This document shows positions 13,401 through 24,630 of a stretch of 64,000 bases of DNA, piece by piece. The stretch's first letter is position 1, and each line of letters starts with the position of its first letter. The DNA lies in contig VFFE01007105.1 of assembly GCA_008921705.1 (NCBI GenBank), forward strand, positions 84,520-148,519, written 5' to 3'. The position numbers and the translations under genes are program-made. The DNA is from Burhinus oedicnemus. Lineage: Eukaryota; Chordata; Aves; Charadriiformes; Burhinidae. The notes under the pieces are model-generated. The model saw only the letters and a program-made list of their open reading frames with translations, did not search any database and had not been told where the DNA came from.

Positions 13401-15251
13401 CATCGGACGCGGCTGACCACTCTTACCCAGCGAGCCCCAACCACCCCGCGCAGCTGCTGGCCCCAGCACCCCACCTGGCCCCAGCGGAGCACAAGGAGGG
13501 GGTGCTGGCAGCTGCCCCCCCCCAGGAGCACATCTACCGCCCGGCGCCGGCAGCGGGCAGCCGGCAGAACAGCCTCAACCGCCTCCAGCAGCCCCACGTG
13601 CCGCAGCCCCCCGAGGCTATCCTCAACGGGCCGAGACCTCACTTAGTCAAGGATTACGGGTAGGGCTTCAGCCTGCCTCTTCTCTCCCAGTGGAGGGATG
13701 CCCAGGGGAAGAGGGGCTTGGTGGGGGGCTGACTCCCCATTTCTGGGTTGATGTAGTGGGGAGAGCCCTCCTCTGCAACCACTGTGGTCTGGAACTGCCA
13801 GTGAGACCTGAGGCCAAATCAGTTGGGAGTACTTTTGGGGTAACCTCATCCCAGATAAGGGGACAAGACGGATGGAGAGGACCGTTTTCCCCTGGGATGT
13901 TGGCTGCCTTCCCACCACCACATGGTCCATAGCCCATCCCGCAGGCAGAGCCCCCACACCTCCGTGGGGACAGAGCTTATATGGGGTCCAGAGCAAACCA
14001 AGCCACAGCAGAGCCAGTCAGGTGCCCAGGATGCATGGTGGGTGCCTGAGATGGGTGGTGGGTGCCATCGTTCCTCGTGCCACTGACATGGCTTTGCCCT
14101 CCCGTTGCAGCCCGCAGCCGGTGCCGATGGCAGAGTACTTTGTGCCACCTGCCCCACCGCCCCCGCCACCCGTCATCCCCTCTGCACAGACCGCCTTCGA
14201 CAGCCCCATCTCTGCTCCCCCCGTGCTGGCCCCTGGCTNNNNNNNNNNNNNNNNNNNNCTCTGGCCCCTACTCCGCTTCCCCGCCACAGGCCGGCCCCAT
14301 GGGACCCCCGGTGGCACCCCCACCGCCGCCACCGGGACCCCCCGCTGTCACCGCCTCACCGGCACACTCAGCATCGCCACCGGCCCCTGCCATGGAGCCA
14401 CGAAAGCCGCAGATCCCGCTGATGCCCATGAGCGATGCCCGGAGCGACCTGCTGGCAGCCATCCGCAGGGGTGAGCGGCAGGGGTGGTGGCAGCGGGAAG
14501 GAGGGGGGGACAGGTCCCCAACACTGCCACCGCAGTGGCAAAGTACCTCTTGGTGTAGAGTTGGGCAGTGTTGGCTTTATTGAGTGCAAGATGAGCCCCG
14601 GGTGGCTAGGTGATGCATGAAGATGGTGGCACCCAGGTGGGACCTGGGGAGGGAAAGAAATGCAGTGCAGGGAGTTGGAGGGAGGTGGGGAAACCCATTG
14701 CTGGAGGTGAGATGGAACCCCACGGGGATGACCGGCAGCGCTTGTGCACATGGCCTCCTTCCAGGCTGGAGCAGATGATGTGCTCCAAGGCTTCTCCCAT
14801 TTCCCCTTCCTGGAAATCTTCAGGTCAAATGGTAGATTTAACCTTCGAGAAGGTTCAACCTCTTCAGGTCAAGTGGAAGCAGAGGAGGGGCTTTATTCTA
14901 TTATATAGCTTTATAATGGCGTGCGTCACCTTATTATCTCATATAGCTTTATAATCACGTGTATCCTCCTGCAAGGGGGCTGCAGACATCTCATTGCAGC
15001 TGATACTTTTAACTGGGGGGTTGCTGCACATGGAGTGCACCCATGGATGCCGGTCACGTTGCCCCTAAAGCCTTCACCCCTTCCCTACTGCAGGAATCCA
15101 ACTCCGGAAAGTCCAGGAGCAATGGGAACAAGAGGCCAAAAAAGAGCCTGTGGGCAATGACGTGGCGACGATCCTATCCCGCCGGATCGCGGTGGAGTAC
15201 AGCGAGTCCGACGACGACTCCGAGCTGGACGATAACGAGTGGTCGGACTGA
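10276..15251 (+). CDS. WASF3: WASF3-like (WAVE3-like) actin-nucleation promoting factor, complete gene
   Basis: The coding exons are 10276-10408, 11776-11910, 12050-12203, 12542-12659, 12803-12978, 13393-13659, 14111-14470 and 15094-15251. They join in frame to give about 500 residues; human WASF3 has 502. Order in the protein: N-terminal SCAR/WAVE homology domain ([14 protein letters not shown] start, residues 1-~170), basic segment (~171-202, KEKRRQK and [13 protein letters not shown]), proline-rich middle, then a C-terminal WH2-central-acidic module. In the family the first domain joins the WAVE regulatory complex and the last activates Arp2/3 downstream of Rac, at lamellipodia. Residue numbers stay collinear with human WASF3 up to Tyr337. 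The ABL-site tyrosines 151, 337 and the C-terminal one (Tyr486 in human) are present, but Tyr248 is His. Differences such as [12 protein letters not shown] for the usual IDRLAVKVTQLD suggest a WASF3 paralogue rather than WASF3 itself. Confidence 0.9.
10409..11775 (+). other. intron 2 of the WASF3-like gene
   Basis: A 1.37-kb intron, the longest in the coding part of this gene. It includes an AT-richer patch at 10730-10940 (TATATAAAAGG near 10787, GATTTAAAATAG near 10919). No internal exon was recognised. Confidence 0.7.
11776..11910 (+). CDS. WASF3: WASF3-like exon 3 (residues 45-89)
   Basis: Encodes [20 protein letters not shown] and [21 protein letters not shown], the helical core of the SCAR homology domain that binds ABI and BRK1 in the WAVE complex. 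The acceptor is GCCAG|G (or GGCAG|G at 11780) and the donor GAAG|GTGAGG. The Arg that is usual in the DRL segment is Leu here. Only a 139-bp intron follows. Confidence 0.9.
12050..12203 (+). CDS. WASF3: WASF3-like exon 4 (residues 90-140)
   Basis: Encodes [20 protein letters not shown] through [10 protein letters not shown], ending within Arg141. The acceptor is CCCCCAG|T and the donor CAG|GTAGGG. The [11 protein letters not shown] segment replaces the usual PVADIYNQSDK, one of the clearest departures from canonical WASF3. The following 338-bp intron contains nothing recognisable. Confidence 0.92.
12542..12659 (+). CDS. WASF3: WASF3-like exon 5 (residues 141-180)
   Basis: Encodes [20 protein letters not shown] and [19 protein letters not shown]. 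It contains Tyr151, an ABL phosphorylation site in WASF3, in its normal FYTDPSYFF context, and the start of the basic region. Phase-0 donor AAG|GTAATG. Confidence 0.93.
12803..12978 (+). CDS. WASF3: WASF3-like exon 6 (residues 181-238), GC donor
   Basis: Encodes [40 protein letters not shown] and [11 protein letters not shown]. The acceptor is CCCCAG|GAG. To join the next exon in frame the exon must end at AATAG|GCAGGT, that is, with a GC instead of a GT donor. The nearest GT (12983-12984) would shift the reading frame out of the conserved SYASD segment. Confidence 0.85.
13393..13659 (+). CDS. WASF3: WASF3-like exon 7 (residues 239-327), proline-rich linker
   Basis: Begins after CCGTAG with the [17 protein letters not shown] segment, then a poorly conserved linker ending HLVKDYG. 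Position 248, the ABL-site Tyr of WASF3, is His. The neighbouring Tyr250 is kept. Donor ACGG|GTAGGG. The introns on either side (414 and 451 bp) hold no further exon. Confidence 0.88.
14111..14470 (+). CDS. WASF3: WASF3-like exon 8, polyproline region and start of WH2, interrupted by an assembly gap
   Basis: Before the gap it reads [19 protein letters not shown] and [14 protein letters not shown]. After it come [13 protein letters not shown] and [14 protein letters not shown], the start of the actin-binding WH2 motif. Pre-gap codons begin at positions divisible by 3 and post-gap codons at positions one more, so the real missing length must be 1 modulo 3 and cannot be the 20 N shown. Tyr337 is conserved. 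Donor GGG|GTGAGC. Confidence 0.88.
14239..14258. other. assembly gap (20 N) inside exon 8
   Basis: Exactly 20 N in a proline-codon-rich CCC/CCG stretch. The other gap in the window is also exactly 20 N, so this is probably a placeholder rather than a measured length. Frame logic in the surrounding exon agrees. Confidence 0.97.
14471..15093 (+). other. last intron of the WASF3-like gene, with short repeats
   Basis: A 623-bp intron. It contains a 15-base direct repeat ATATAGCTTTATAAT at 14903-14917 and 14941-14955, and an inverted repeat AACCTTC-GA-GAAGGTT at 14840-14855 flanked by two copies of CTTCAGGTCAA. No coding signal was found. Confidence 0.7.
15094..15251 (+). CDS. WASF3: WASF3-like terminal exon: WH2 end, central and acidic motifs
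   Basis: The acceptor CTGCAG|G leads into [20 protein letters not shown] and [17 protein letters not shown]. The protein ends [15 protein letters not shown] before TGA at 15249-15251. The amphipathic central motif and the acidic tail with penultimate Trp-Ser-Asp are what bind Arp2/3. The Tyr 17 residues from the end matches Tyr486 of human WASF3. Confidence 0.95.
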
Positions 15252-17135
15252 GGGGCCCTGGGGCTGGGCTGGCGCGGAGCTCCCCGGCTCCGTACCAGGT
15301 GTGTATAGGCGCCTTCCCCAACCCTCGATGCCAACAAGCGCGGGCGGCCCCGCTCATTCAGGAGCTTTGCTTTTACACCATGTTGAAAACCCTTCGGGCA
15401 GCAGCAGCAGCACTGGTAGGATACACCTCGGAGGCAGTGAGACCAGAAATTAGCAGCACCTCCACATTTAATGACTTCCAAAACGCTCTGAAGGCAGGTT
15501 AATAGGATTACTCCAGATTTACACCTGGAGCAAGACCGGAGGCTGACCCTGAGCATGCTTTGCTAGAGAAGGGAAACCCAGAGGCAGTAGTGCTTTCTCG
15601 GCTAGATGTTAAACGTGTTAACGAGAAGCTCCTGGGGAAGAAGCCTGATTGTACAGCTGGTGTCACCATGGGCACGCAGGGATGGCCGTGCGCTGGGTTT
15701 GGGGATGCTCTGCTGCCTGCATTTGTAGGATTGGGCAGCTCCAAAGGCTGCCTGTGGCCAGGAGCCTCCTTCCCCATAGGGCAATGCACTGCGTTTTGCC
15801 GCAGTTGCATAGGGATGGTCACCATCGTGCTGTCATTCCTTGGAGAAGACCAAGGCGTTGGTGACCTGAGCCCATTTCCATCCTTAGGACCAGTTTTCTG
15901 GGAGAAAAAGCGTGAAGGCAAGGCTTGTGCAGCTGGCAAGGAGACACAGCGCTTGTCCGGGCTTTGAAAGGTGCAACGCTGTCCTCGGGGGAAAAGGGGC
16001 TGCCGGCAAGGGAGGAGAGGTGTCCAGGGAGCTTCCCCAAGCCCAGCTCTCCTTGGCCTAAGCACTACACCATTTCAGTGTTATTTGGGAAAAAAATGAA
16101 TTAGACAAAATGCTGCTTTTAGGTAAACGCTCAACTTGCACTTTGCAGCCCCACAAACTGCACCCGTACAGTTGAGATCAACTCAGACCCAGGCACTCAT
16201 CCCCCCCGGGCCCGATCCTGCCCGGTCCCCTACCCCACAGGCGGGCGCTGATGGGGGAGCCTGGAGAGCTGGGCTCCTGCCACGGTGCTTTGCTCATCAA
16301 AATAGAGCGTGATTCATCAAAGGCTTTTCACACAGCTACGAAGGGAGGAGGCGCGGGAAGGCAGAGCAAAGGGGTGGGAAATACTGAAAATACCACAGTC
16401 AGGAGTAAGAGCCTGCAGAGAGCTGGGAGAGGTTCCCCACCAGCAGAAAATGGGCCAGGACCAGCCATGGACTTGCCCGACATGGTGTCCCGAGGTCCTC
16501 TCTTGTGTTTCCGTATACCATGAGTCCCTGAACGGGGCAAAACTGAGTCCCCACGTTGCATCTCTTCTAGGGGGAGAACCTGGGCTCTGAGCCCACCTCC
16601 CCAGCTCTCCCAGTAGCCACATAGGTGAGGGCTACAAAAGCAGTATTTTGACTGTCTAGGAGTGACCAGACCTGTAAAGGAGGTGGGAGGATATGGCTGG
16701 GACCCCAAAGGCTCAAAGGCTGATGCTTAAATTCACCCTGAGAAATGCTGATGTTGAACGATGCCCCAGATATCTGCTTGTTTTGCCCCTCGTGAGAAAC
16801 CCTTTGTGATGAGATGCGACGAACCCCCTGCCCAGCTTCTGCGAAATGTCCCCTGGAGCCCTCCCTTCTCCTCGCTGGCCAAAATGGTCTCTTATCCCTT
16901 GGATGTGACACCTCCTGCATCTCCGCATCTGTGGTGCTGAGCAGGGCGTTGAACGGAGGAGCAGCGTGGATGTGGGAGATGGCAGAGGTGGTTGGGGAAG
17001 GGTTTGGGGGTGGGGGGGTGCCCTGCCATGGGCCACAAGGTTTGGCCCCCTTTCCTTAGGGAAAGCTCCCCTTGACTTCCGCAGGGCTGATTGTCCGAGC
17101 AGGAACTGCAAATAAAATCCTCAGATTTAACCCCA
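15252..17135 (+). other. probable 3' UTR of the WASF3-like gene
   Basis: Starts after the WASF3-like stop codon and extends to the first canonical AATAAA on the plus strand at 17111-17116. No open frame with recognisable protein content occurs. Length would be about 1.9 kb if this signal is used. A longer form ending near 25.0 kb is possible. Confidence 0.4.
17111..17116 (+). terminator. candidate polyadenylation signal AATAAA
   Basis: First AATAAA downstream of the WASF3-like stop codon, in CTGCAAATAAAATCCTC. No strong GT-rich element follows immediately, so usage is uncertain. Confidence 0.35.
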
Positions 17136-17139
17136 GAAT

Positions 17140-20100
17140 TCACCATCTCGGCAGCGCTGATGCCGTTTAAGCTGCTCGGGCACTCATCCCGCTCCGCCTG
17201 TTGAGGAGCAGCCTCTCCCAGCGTGAGGAAGATCTGGCAGTATGGGATTAGCTGTACAGATCAATCGCAATGCCCCAGTCAGCCTCCCGGGAGGCTGGCA
17301 GGGAGGCTCCGTGCCTCCCGTTTCACCAAGCTCCCACCGCAGGCAGGGCAGGCAAGAAGCAGCAGAGCAATAGGACACACGGGACAGCTCATCTGCAAAA
17401 CCCAAGGAAACAGGGTTGACCAAAGGAGGCAGGGAGACACGGTGTCCTGCAGGTGACCGGGAAATTCCTGATGCTGGGCGCTTACCGAGAGCTCTCATTT
17501 CTGATGGCGACCCTCTGAGATACGGGGAACCGGCTGCAAAAGCTTTTGGCCAACGCTTGGCATGTCCACCCAGGCAGAGAGCCCCTGCGGTGCCCGCGAT
17601 GGGCGTTCCTCGGTGAGGCAGCTGGGGTTTGACCTGGAGCAAGTTCAGAAGAAAGGCTTGTAAAAATTCAGAGCAACATTTAGGAGTCACCTGGTAGTAT
17701 TTATTGTGGAGAGTTATTAATATAGGCGCAATTGCGATACTGTTTGTATGCGAAATTGGGTTTATGTGGATATTTTGGAAAGAGTAACAACCCTTCACGA
17801 GAGAGAGAACAGCAGAGGGCTGTCGGAGCTGCTGGTGCCTGTTGTGGTGGTTGAAGGGCTCCAGGGACCCAGGTGGGGCTCGGGCAGAGCCAGGGAGTCC
17901 CACCAGCACCTGAAGGCAGGGAAGGGGCTTTGGAACATGCAGGGCTGGCTCGTCCCTCAGGTCCATGCCTGTCCCAACTCTGGGAAGCTGAGCTGACCCT
18001 GGTGGGAATTGGAGAGGAGCCGAGTGCCCCTAAAAGACTGGGTCTCTTCATGCACTAGTTGCTTTACGTGTGTCACATGAAACTGCTAATTCTGGTAGGA
18101 CTCCACTGGTGTGTCAGGATTGTTCCTGTAGCCTTTCACTTCCCTGCCACCTCACGGCAACTTTGCTGTGCTTGGGATCGGCAGCAGTCAGTCACGCCGT
18201 GCTACTGCCAGGGTCAATGGCGCTGCGTGGCAAAGCGCTCGACAATCCCGTAACTCAAGCCTCGCCTGCCCTGTGCACGGGCCACATCTGCAGAGCAGAT
18301 GCACAGCTGGAAGCCTCAGGGGTGCAGGGAGCAACGCTGCCTCTCATTTCCTCGTGCTTCTATATTCTTACACCACCCTCTTCTCCTTGGACATCCCAGC
18401 ACATCCTCACTGTTCACAGTCTGCTTAAGGAAAGCCCCCGATAACGCAAGCCCGTTTCACATGCTCAACTCCAAAGCAAGTCAGCAGGACCCCAAGCTCC
18501 TGGCATTGCCCATTGCTTGAAGACATCATGATCCAGCTCTTCCACGGATCTAAACTGCCTAGGCTCCACGGAAGCCGTCTTGATATCAGGGATGGGGCTT
18601 ATCCACCGGTAGCCTCTCCCCAGCGACATGTCTGCATCAGAGCTCATTGCTCAGATTTCTTGTATAGCTGGTGGAGAAGTAACCTGTATAGTCAGTGAGG
18701 GCTGTAGACACCCATTTCTGATCTGATCGTGGTGCACCTTGTTCTTCCCAACTCTCTGCTGGCAGCACCACAAGGCGGGCAAGCACATGGTGGCACTGAG
18801 AGCCCCGATCTCATGGTACAGCCATTCCTGCAAGGCCAGCTCTGCTGGCAGGCCAACATCCTCAGTGCCTTTTCTTGAGGGACTCAGCCATGTTTGAGGA
18901 TGACCATCTTTATTTTAGGTGCATTCATCTATTTTTTGCCCAGGTGACCTATGAAATCCAACACAAGTGACACCAACTCCTTGGCTGGTCTGGGCTGGGT
19001 TAGCTCTGCTGGAATTGGTTGAGCCATACTAATTAACACTGGCTGTCTGACCCATATGCTGCGTACTCAATATTTTGTACATGTGTGCCTATTTCTGTAT
19101 ACTCTTCCAAAAGTAGGCCATGCTGCGTTACACAACCTGAAATGCTCAAATCCCCATGTGGGCTGATATAAAAGTGAATATTTAAATATTTTATCTAGCT
19201 TGTCAGCCATTAAAAATACAATTCGGGTCACAGATGATTGAATTTCTCCTCTCTCAAGTGTATCAGAAGTGGGATGAGGAGGTTCTCCCGTACATTAAGG
19301 TATCATGTTCCATGTGAAAATATAGCAGTGGCATTTCATTGCCAACAGATAATCACAGAGTGCCAAACATTTAATGAGCCCAACTGATCTCCTGAGAGTT
19401 CCTCTTTCCATTTTATCTGCTTTCTCCTACTTGCCAGTTTATGGACATAGATTAAAAATAATAAATAAGTCTGCCAACAGGGGGAAGTATATTCTGTGTG
19501 CATACAAATGAATTGGGCCAGAGTCAGCCGAGGAGTAAATAAGCCAGTTCGATTCTTAGAGATACTAATGGAAGGCTATATTCCCTGAGGTCCATCAGGA
19601 ACCTCTTGTGCATCTCTGATTTATCTGAAGAGGGACATTATGGGGACCACTGTGCCCATGGTACACCAGTCATTGCCTGTGAGGGCTACATCAGGTGTGA
19701 AGTCTGGTCTTGCTCAAGTTTGATGAAGGTTGGTGGAAGTCTAGCAGTGTTTGCGTTCCAGTGTTGCACCTTCAGAGTCCCCTTGATTTTGAGTGTACAT
19801 TGGAGCTGGCTATTGACTCTGGTGGCTCTTAGAGGATCAGTGTCCTGAAGGAATTGTGTAGTTTCTGACTTTCCACCCTGGGCAGAGACCTAGGGAGGAG
19901 CAAGCATCACATCCTATGAGAGCTACTGCTTTTGCAGCTATTTTATCCCAAGAAGGTTTTATTTTGGTGATAACCATGAGGCTGAACACAGCTTCTCCAG
20001 GGACCTCCCCCCTTCAAGGAAGAGCCCTCAGTTTTCTTCCCAGCAATTTCTCCATCTCTATTGCTCTTTCAAGACACCCAACAGCCTGAACAGAAGCTTT

Positions 20101-23100
20101 GCAGAGTCCCCTGGGAACAGAACCTGAATTAACACCTCAGCTTTAACGATAAATGGAAGTTTCGCTTGGCGGGAGGCAGGTTGTAGCACTGGAGGTGGTA
20201 TTTTGGAAGGTGCTTTCCAGAGATGCACAGCCAGCAGGAGCACCATGCCATTTCCTTGTGGATGGACCATGGAGGGCTGTGGAAAGCACTCCCCATCATG
20301 GGATGCTGGCAAGGAGAGCATAAGGTGTTCCTTTTGCTATGTTTCCTGTTTTCCTGTAGTAGTAGTAGTTGTTGTTTCGGGGTAAGGTTTTCTCAGCTGG
20401 CATGTCACTTTACAGTTAAAAAAAAATAAAAGTAAGAGCAAGGACTCTGTCCTGAGGAGTTTACAGTTTACAGCAAAGACCATATAACCTGCACTGCACT
20501 TTAGAAGCCTCAAATGCTCACTCACCCATGAATTTATCCTCAGCTGGGCAGCAGCACCTTGAGGACTGTTGTCCCTTCCTTAGGTGACCCCATGACCAGC
20601 ACCACGACCGCATCGCCCCCGCTGATGGCAGCAGTGGGGCTCTCCTGCCCCTCCACTATCCCCACGCAAAAGTGCCTGAGCAAAGTCCAGGAGCACCAAG
20701 ACATGCTGGTTTTGTCTCTGAATGGGTCACCATGCCCTCAGGGTGGACCTTTCCCAGTATCCACACAGCTGTGCTGCTCTGGGATGACCATGCATGCAAT
20801 AAGAAACATGCCCAGGCGCACCGTTGCAGCTACCTGCCAACACTTAAGAGCTGCCCATGCAATCCATGTGATGGCCTCTAAGCTTGTAGAAAGCGTCCTC
20901 CTTCACACAATTGTACCCAAACCTAGACTCTGAAGTATTTCAGTCTTTTTGAGAGTCAAAGGGCGGGGGATTTTTTGTGAATCTGATCTTCCTTTAACAA
21001 AGCCCAGGTTTTCTAGGATCACTCTCTGAAGCTCTACTTTCTCCAGGTGAGAATTGTGCCTGCGTTTTTCTGGAGGAGGAAAGGAAAAAAAAATACAGTC
21101 AAGAACTTCAATGAGGGGCTTGCCCCAAAGCCTTCAGTACCGTGCCCACAGGCAGGGTGGGAGGAGGACACCATCCTGGTGTTGTCACTAGGCTGAGGCA
21201 GAGCCTGCAGCAAGGGATGGGCTCTTACTGCAGGAAATCCCCAGGCAAGACCTGGATGGGACATGGTGTCCCCTGAAGGCAACGTTGATGTGACATTATC
21301 AATTTTAATGTCTGTCTTACATTGGTACGGGGCCCTGAGGCCACAGATGTCTCCCTAGCATTACGTGATGGTAGATCACTGACGCTTTGCCCTGCCACAG
21401 GCATCTCTCCTAATAGATATCTTCCCACAGGTGCCACCTTCAGAGCAGCACCCAGAGGTCCCTCTGTAGTCTTTTGCTCTTAGCAGCAACTGGCTTAAAT
21501 CTGCTGTTGGTCATTGCGTCTGAAGGCTTGTGAGCCCAAGCGTGTGCGAAAGGAGCCTTTCCCTGCATGCCTCTCCCGTTGTGGCAGTGCCAGGGGACTG
21601 GGTTAGCCCTGGGGGACTTTCAGCCCAGTAGTAGTTCTAGAACTTAGCTGCGTAGAAAGTATGAAGAGCGTAGAGAGGAGGAGACAAAATAGAAAGAAAA
21701 TAACCTAGCATTTTATGTTAGTTATGCTCCCACCACTCCATACAGGAAAAACCTCAGGTAGGTAAAACCTGCTGCAAATCTGCGAAGGGCAGCAGCGAGA
21801 ATAAACCTGTTCTCCATGTGTGTGTTGGACTAAAGTGCAAGGCATGGGCTTGAGTAGTGGCACTAAAGGAGTTGAATCAGATCTCAGGGAAAGCTTTCTC
21901 AAGGTGGGGATGAAAAAACTCTGAAACAGGTCTCAGAGGCTCTACCATGGGAGGTCTTTGAGAAGCAAGTTGGAAAACACCAGAGAGGAGCACTGTCTGT
22001 GACCCTGTGTTGGGCCAGGGGATGGTGGAGGTGCCCACAGGACGTCTTTTCAAACTTGGCATGTTTGTAGTTCTGCCTCATCCCCTCCTTCAGGCTTGCA
22101 GCACCACTACTTGTGGATCTGTCCCAGCAGGTTACAGCCCCAGAGCACTGCCAGGGCAGCCTGCACGTGTTCTCCCTTAGCTTTGTTGCCCCTTTTCTGG
22201 TTTTGGTGTTGACCCTCAAATACAAAAAAGATAAAGTGTACTGCAGAGTGAACACCCAAGAGGGAAGGATGGGAACTAACTGCAGAAAACCAGGATGTAC
22301 AGCTGGTACTGCTGTGTTTTAATAATTAGAAGGCAGCAGTTCCAGCAACCTGCTCCTCCAGACCGTTCATGGCCCACAGACCACAGCGTGTGAACCATGC
22401 TGGTACATTAAGGTGAACCATTTAGAAGTCACCCTTTGATTTGGGGTAGCTCAGCTGAGGAACGTAAAACAGAAAACCCACCACAGACCTAAAAAGCAAA
22501 CTAACAACTTACATGTGATTTCCTGTTCTGTCTCCTTCCCCTGGACCTTGAAGGAAGGTCACACCTGGCATTCCTTCCCAGCTAGCCACCAAAATAAGTC
22601 AAGCAGTTGTCACCACAACCACTTTCAAAAAGCAATTCCTAAGAGACCAGCACTTAAAAGCAAGCAGCACATCAGCCCACAACACAACAAGGAGATATGT
22701 CTTCAGCACTGTAGGAGGTGCTTTTGTCCCTGAAGGCCCCACCCCGGCTCAAGTGTTTCAAATCCTATGGATTTTCACCTGTTACTGGTGCTTGTGTATG
22801 CCTTATGTCTCAGCTGGGAACACTTACTCCATAGAAAGTCAGTTCTTGCATTAGAAACCAAATGGACTTCAAGCCTGACGATGTTATGGTGATGCATGTT
22901 GAGGAGTCGCTGGTTTCCCGCTGGCAGCCACGTCTTTGGTACAGTCCTGCCAGGTCTCCAAAAATCATACTGTTAGGAGCACTAACACCCCCCCTCAACG
23001 TTAACCACCATCAAAGTTATTTTTATACTGAGATGTTTCAGCTCTGCCTTTAGTTCTGGCCAGTTTTCCACAAATGGGGCCTCTCTTTGTGGTGACTTTC

Positions 23101-24630
23101 ATCTCAGATCAGAGCAGATTAGGAAAAAGAAAGAAAATCCCCACCAAAAAGAAACCTTTTTCTCCGAAATGCATTTTTAGGAGTGTTTCGGGGCTGATGG
23201 CTCCCCATCTTAGTAGACTTCCTTCATTCTGGGGCCGCTTGACTTGCCTGGGGGAGTGTGAAACAGGATATTCCAGCATGAATTTGGGTTGACGCTGAAG
23301 CCGTTGCTGGTGCTTTCCTCCCCTTTGCTTTCGGCTGTGCCGTGTCACGCGCAGGGCTCGGGTCCGGTGTTCCCATCGGGACAGCAGCGGGGCCGCAGTG
23401 GCATAGCAGCTCCTTACTGACACAAGTGCCTTTTCTGGAGGTCCCCATTGCATTGCGGAGGAGCGTGGGGCTTCACGGAACGGGTGGGCTCGTCCAACTT
23501 GGGTAGGGCAGAGCATTTCCAAGCATTTCTCATGCTCAGCCTGTCCTCACCTGGGTGGAAACCTGGACCTGCCCAGACCCTGAGGTATCCGCTGGGATTC
23601 CTTCTTCCTTGCACACGGGCTGTTATCCCCGCAGCTGCACAGGGGTAGTTTTGGAAGCAGCTTTTACTCTGATATTGGCCAACCCAAGGAAATCCTGCTC
23701 TGGCAACCACACGTCTCTGGGTGCACATGCAAACGTTGCACCTTCGGCACAGGGACAGTCCCCGAGAGGACACGGTGGGCACGCAGGGAGGGAACAAACC
23801 CTGTCACCACTTTGCTGTGGGACATGCACGTGCTGGTGGGTTTGCTCCAGGGTATGTGCGTTGCTGCCACCATGGGACAAGCATGCAGGCTGGAGAGCCT
23901 TCCTCTTCCTTCTCCTCCTCCTCCTCCTGCCCCAGCCCAGGGCCGTTGGGGCAGTGCCAGCTGCTGCCGCAGGACAGGAGCCATCTCGCTGCCAGGTTTC
24001 CATCATCCTCAGAGTGAGTAGGAGCACAAGCACCTCTGGGTGAGGCCAGGTACTGCAGGACCGTTATTTTGGGGGGCATTGAAGGCATGTGAGGGTCAAC
24101 CCCTCTGCCCTACACCCCGCAGCCCAGGGATCAAGGCTAGCCCAGGTTGGGCTGGGAGCAGCTCAGACACCCCAAAATTCCCCCTGCACTACCCAAACTC
24201 AGCAGCTACAAGCTAGGGAGACCTCCCGGAGCACTGGGGCAACTGATCTTCCTCAAATAGAGCATCTGTGAGCTGCTAGCTTGAGCCGAGCATTTTAAAA
24301 GCAGTTTTCTTCCCTTTTGGCACCAGTCTTTCAGACGTACAGCCTGGAGCCAGGGCTGGGGCCAGTCTTTATGGAGGTTTGCTCCAGCTCTGCAGGGGTG
24401 GCACAGTGGGGACGGGGAGGTGCCAGCCTGGTGGCACCTTGCGGTTGGCTTCCCGGGGTGCTCAGCATCAGCGGGGCTGCCTCGATGCTCCTGCAAAAGG
24501 CTCACTTTTTAATACCGGCAGAAGTATTACCTGTATTTCCTTCGACTTGCCTTTTGATAGAAGCAGCTGATGGGAGACGGGCGTCTCTCCCATGGGAGAG
24601 TCACCCGTTACAGGCCATAACTTGATTTCC
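17140..24630. other. intergenic DNA, no gene recognised
   Basis: Moderate-GC sequence, less extreme than its flanks between about 18.9 and 22.8 kb. Open frames reach 260 codons on the minus strand near 17.2-18.0 kb but show no domain or conserved motif. It contains simple repeats such as a TAG/TTG run near 20355 and a TCC run at 23911-23928. No LINE, LTR or tRNA was recognised. Confidence 0.55.
23911..23928. repeat. TCC trinucleotide microsatellite
   Basis: Six consecutive CTC/TCC units in a pyrimidine-rich tract. Nearby TTCCTCTTCCT sequence extends the imperfect region upstream. Confidence 0.85.

Noticed and set aside
14111..14470. Frameshift or pseudogene in exon 8
   Set aside because: The frame change coincides exactly with an N gap of placeholder length; exons on both sides are intact and conserved.
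17184..17966. 260-codon minus-strand open frame
   Set aside because: No domain, no signal peptide or membrane pattern, and no splice context.
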